Positions 62,745 to 64,000 of a DNA stretch of 64,000 nucleotides are shown piece after piece. Each line of letters opens with the position of its first letter. The first letter of the stretch is position 1. The stretch lies in NCBI GenBank assembly GCA_963521185.1, contig CAUQTV010000003.1:124001-188000 (forward strand). Reading direction: 5' to 3'. The position numbers were made by a program, and so were the translations under genes. The notes below the pieces were generated by a model. That model did not search any database, was not told the origin of the DNA, and saw only the letters and a list, made by a program, of their open reading frames with translations. This DNA comes from Enterobacter_D sp963521185. Lineage in GTDB: Bacteria; Pseudomonadota; Gammaproteobacteria; Enterobacterales; Enterobacteriaceae.

Positions 62745-64000
62745 TTTTCAGTCCTGCCTTGCTAATTTCGTCGAAATGCTGGTTTTCCAGTGTTTCAACG
62801 GTGGCAACCGGTACGTAGTAATCCACGTCCTCATCGAAGCTTTTCACAATCCAGGTGATGATCATGCCGGCAAAGCCCACAATCGCCATCCACCAGATAT
62901 GCCAGATCATCGCGAAACCAAAGATCAGGCTGAAGGCTGCAATTACGACACCTGCACCGCTGTTTTTCGGCATATGAATTTCTTCATAGTGCGCAGGCTG
63001 TTTGTACGCTTCACCTTTCTCTTTCATTTCCCAGAAGGCATCACGTTCATGAACGTGCGGCACAACGGCAAAGTTGTAGAACGGCGGCGGAGAAGAGGTT
63101 GCCCACTCCAGCGTACGACCACCCCACGGGTCACCGGTCAGGTCACGGTTCTGCTCGCGGTCGCGAATAGAAACGTAGAACTGGATCAGCTGGCAGAGAA
63201 TACCGCAGGCGATCAGCGCCGCGCCGCCCGCTGCAACCATCAGCAGCGTGTGGAACTGCGGATCGATCTGCTGGCTCAGACGACGGGTCATGCCCATGAA
63301 GCCCAGCACGTACAGCGGCATAAACGCCACGAAGAAGCCGATGATCCAGAACCAGAACGCGCGTTTGCCCCAGGTTTCGTTCAGCATGAAGCCGAAGGCT
63401 TTCGGCCACCAGTAGGTCAGGCCCGCGAAGCAGCCGAACACCACACCGCCGATGATCACGTTATGGAAGTGCGCAATCAGGAACAGACTGTTGTGCAGTA
63501 CGAAGTCCGCGCCCGGCACCGCCAGCAGTACGCCGGTCATGCCGCCGATAGAGAAGGTGACGATAAAGCCGATGGTCCACAGCATCGCCGAGTTCAGCAC
63601 GATGCGGCCCTGATACATGGTGAACAGCCAGTTGAAGATCTTCACCCCGGTCGGGATGGCGATAATCATGGTGCTGATACCAAAGAAGGCGTTAACGTTC
63701 GCGCCGCTGCCCATGGTGAAGAAGTGGTGCAGCCAAACGATAAAGGACAGAACCGTAATCGCGACCGTTGCCCACACCAGTGAGGTGTAGCCAAACAGGC
63801 GTTTTTTCGAGAACGTTGCCACCACTTCCGAGAACACACCGAACACCGGCAGAACAAGAATGTACACTTCCGGATGGCCCCAGGCCCAAATCAGGTTGAT
63901 GTACATCATCATGTTGCCGCCCATATCATTGGTGAAGAAATGGGTGCCCAGATAACGGTCAAGGGTCAGCAGGGCTATCGTCACCGTCAGGATCGGGAAG
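62734..64000 (-). CDS. cyoB: Cytochrome bo ubiquinol oxidase subunit I CyoB (5' part outside window)
   Basis: The C-terminal 421 residues are present; the frame is open to the window end (FPILTVTIALLTLDRYLGTHF). Catalytic residues are visible: the copper-binding histidine and cross-linked tyrosine in WAWGHPEVYILV, the histidine pair in LHHFFTMG, and the heme ligands in IAHFHNVI. Full CyoB has about 663 residues. It is the catalytic, proton-pumping subunit of the aerobic terminal oxidase. Confidence 0.97.
   Translation of the reverse strand, partial: FPILTVTIALLTLDRYLGTHFFTNDMGGNMMMYINLIWAWGHPEVYILVLPVFGVFSEVVATFSKKRLFGYTSLVWATVAITVLSFIVWLHHFFTMGSGANVNAFFGISTMIIAIPTGVKIFNWLFTMYQGRIVLNSAMLWTIGFIVTFSIGGMTGVLLAVPGADFVLHNSLFLIAHFHNVIIGGVVFGCFAGLTYWWPKAFGFMLNETWGKRAFWFWIIGFFVAFMPLYVLGFMGMTRRLSQQIDPQFHTLLMVAAGGAALIACGILCQLIQFYVSIRDREQNRDLTGDPWGGRTLEWATSSPPPFYNFAVVPHVHERDAFWEMKEKGEAYKQPAHYEEIHMPKNSGAGVVIAAFSLIFGFAMIWHIWWMAIVGFAGMIITWIVKSFDEDVDYYVPVATVETLENQHFDEISKAGLKNVD

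Noticed and set aside
1..64000. CRISPR arrays, tRNA or rRNA genes, FMN or TPP riboswitches near ribD, ribH, thiL or thiI
   Set aside because: No regularly spaced repeats, no tRNA-like cloverleaf and no conserved riboswitch cores were found when reading the intergenic regions.

Overview
The window is a chromosomal segment of an Enterobacteriaceae bacterium. Gene content, gene order and protein identities match the E. coli aroM-to-cyo region closely, but differences place it outside E. coli: a large DUF2339 membrane protein after malZ, an M24-like gene after secF, and a GntR/NagB/GH4/PTS cluster before yajL. An Enterobacter/Lelliottia/Leclercia-type genome fits; the exact genus cannot be fixed from this sequence alone.

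Layout: 1-10.9 kb holds aroM (5' end cut by the window edge), ppnP, rdgC, mak, araJ, the sbcDC nuclease operon and phoBR. 11-16 kb holds brnQ, proY and malZ, then the DUF2339 gene and acpH. 19.4-25 kb is the queA-tgt-yajC-secD-secF cluster, followed by a degenerate M24 peptidase homologue. 26.6-40.3 kb is an AT-rich island of phage origin. 40.5-52.3 kb returns to the core chromosome: tsx, yajI, nrdR-ribD-ribH-nusB-thiL-pgpA, then the reverse-strand yajO, dxs, ispA, xseB and forward thiI. 52.3-57.2 kb is an accessory sugar cluster and a small exported protein. 57.2-64 kb holds yajL, panE, yajQ, yajR and the cytochrome bo operon cyoEDCB (cyoB cut by the window end).

The island is the most unusual part. 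On its right it has a Mu-like control region: a forward repressor, a divergent ner, a small unknown gene and a mor-family activator. After about 1 kb of empty sequence comes a complete-looking non-contractile tail module: tail terminator, tail tube, tail chaperone with a T TTT TTT -1 frameshift site that extends it from 141 to 206 residues, a very short tape measure, two paralogous proteins, and four to five tail-tip proteins. No transposase, integrase, terminase, portal, protease, capsid, tail sheath or lysis gene is visible. This is either a decayed Mu-like siphovirus prophage or a domesticated tail-only element (an F-type tailocin-like particle). Intact reading frames, tight ATGA overlaps and the preserved frameshift favour selection on the tail genes; the missing lysis cassette argues against a self-sufficient tailocin.

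The sugar cluster pairs a HutC/NagR-type GntR regulator with a glucosamine-6-phosphate deaminase-like enzyme, a GH4 6-phospho-glycosidase and a cellobiose/chitobiose-type PTS IIC without IIA or IIB. A perfect 16-bp palindrome and a CRP-like site lie upstream of the PTS gene.
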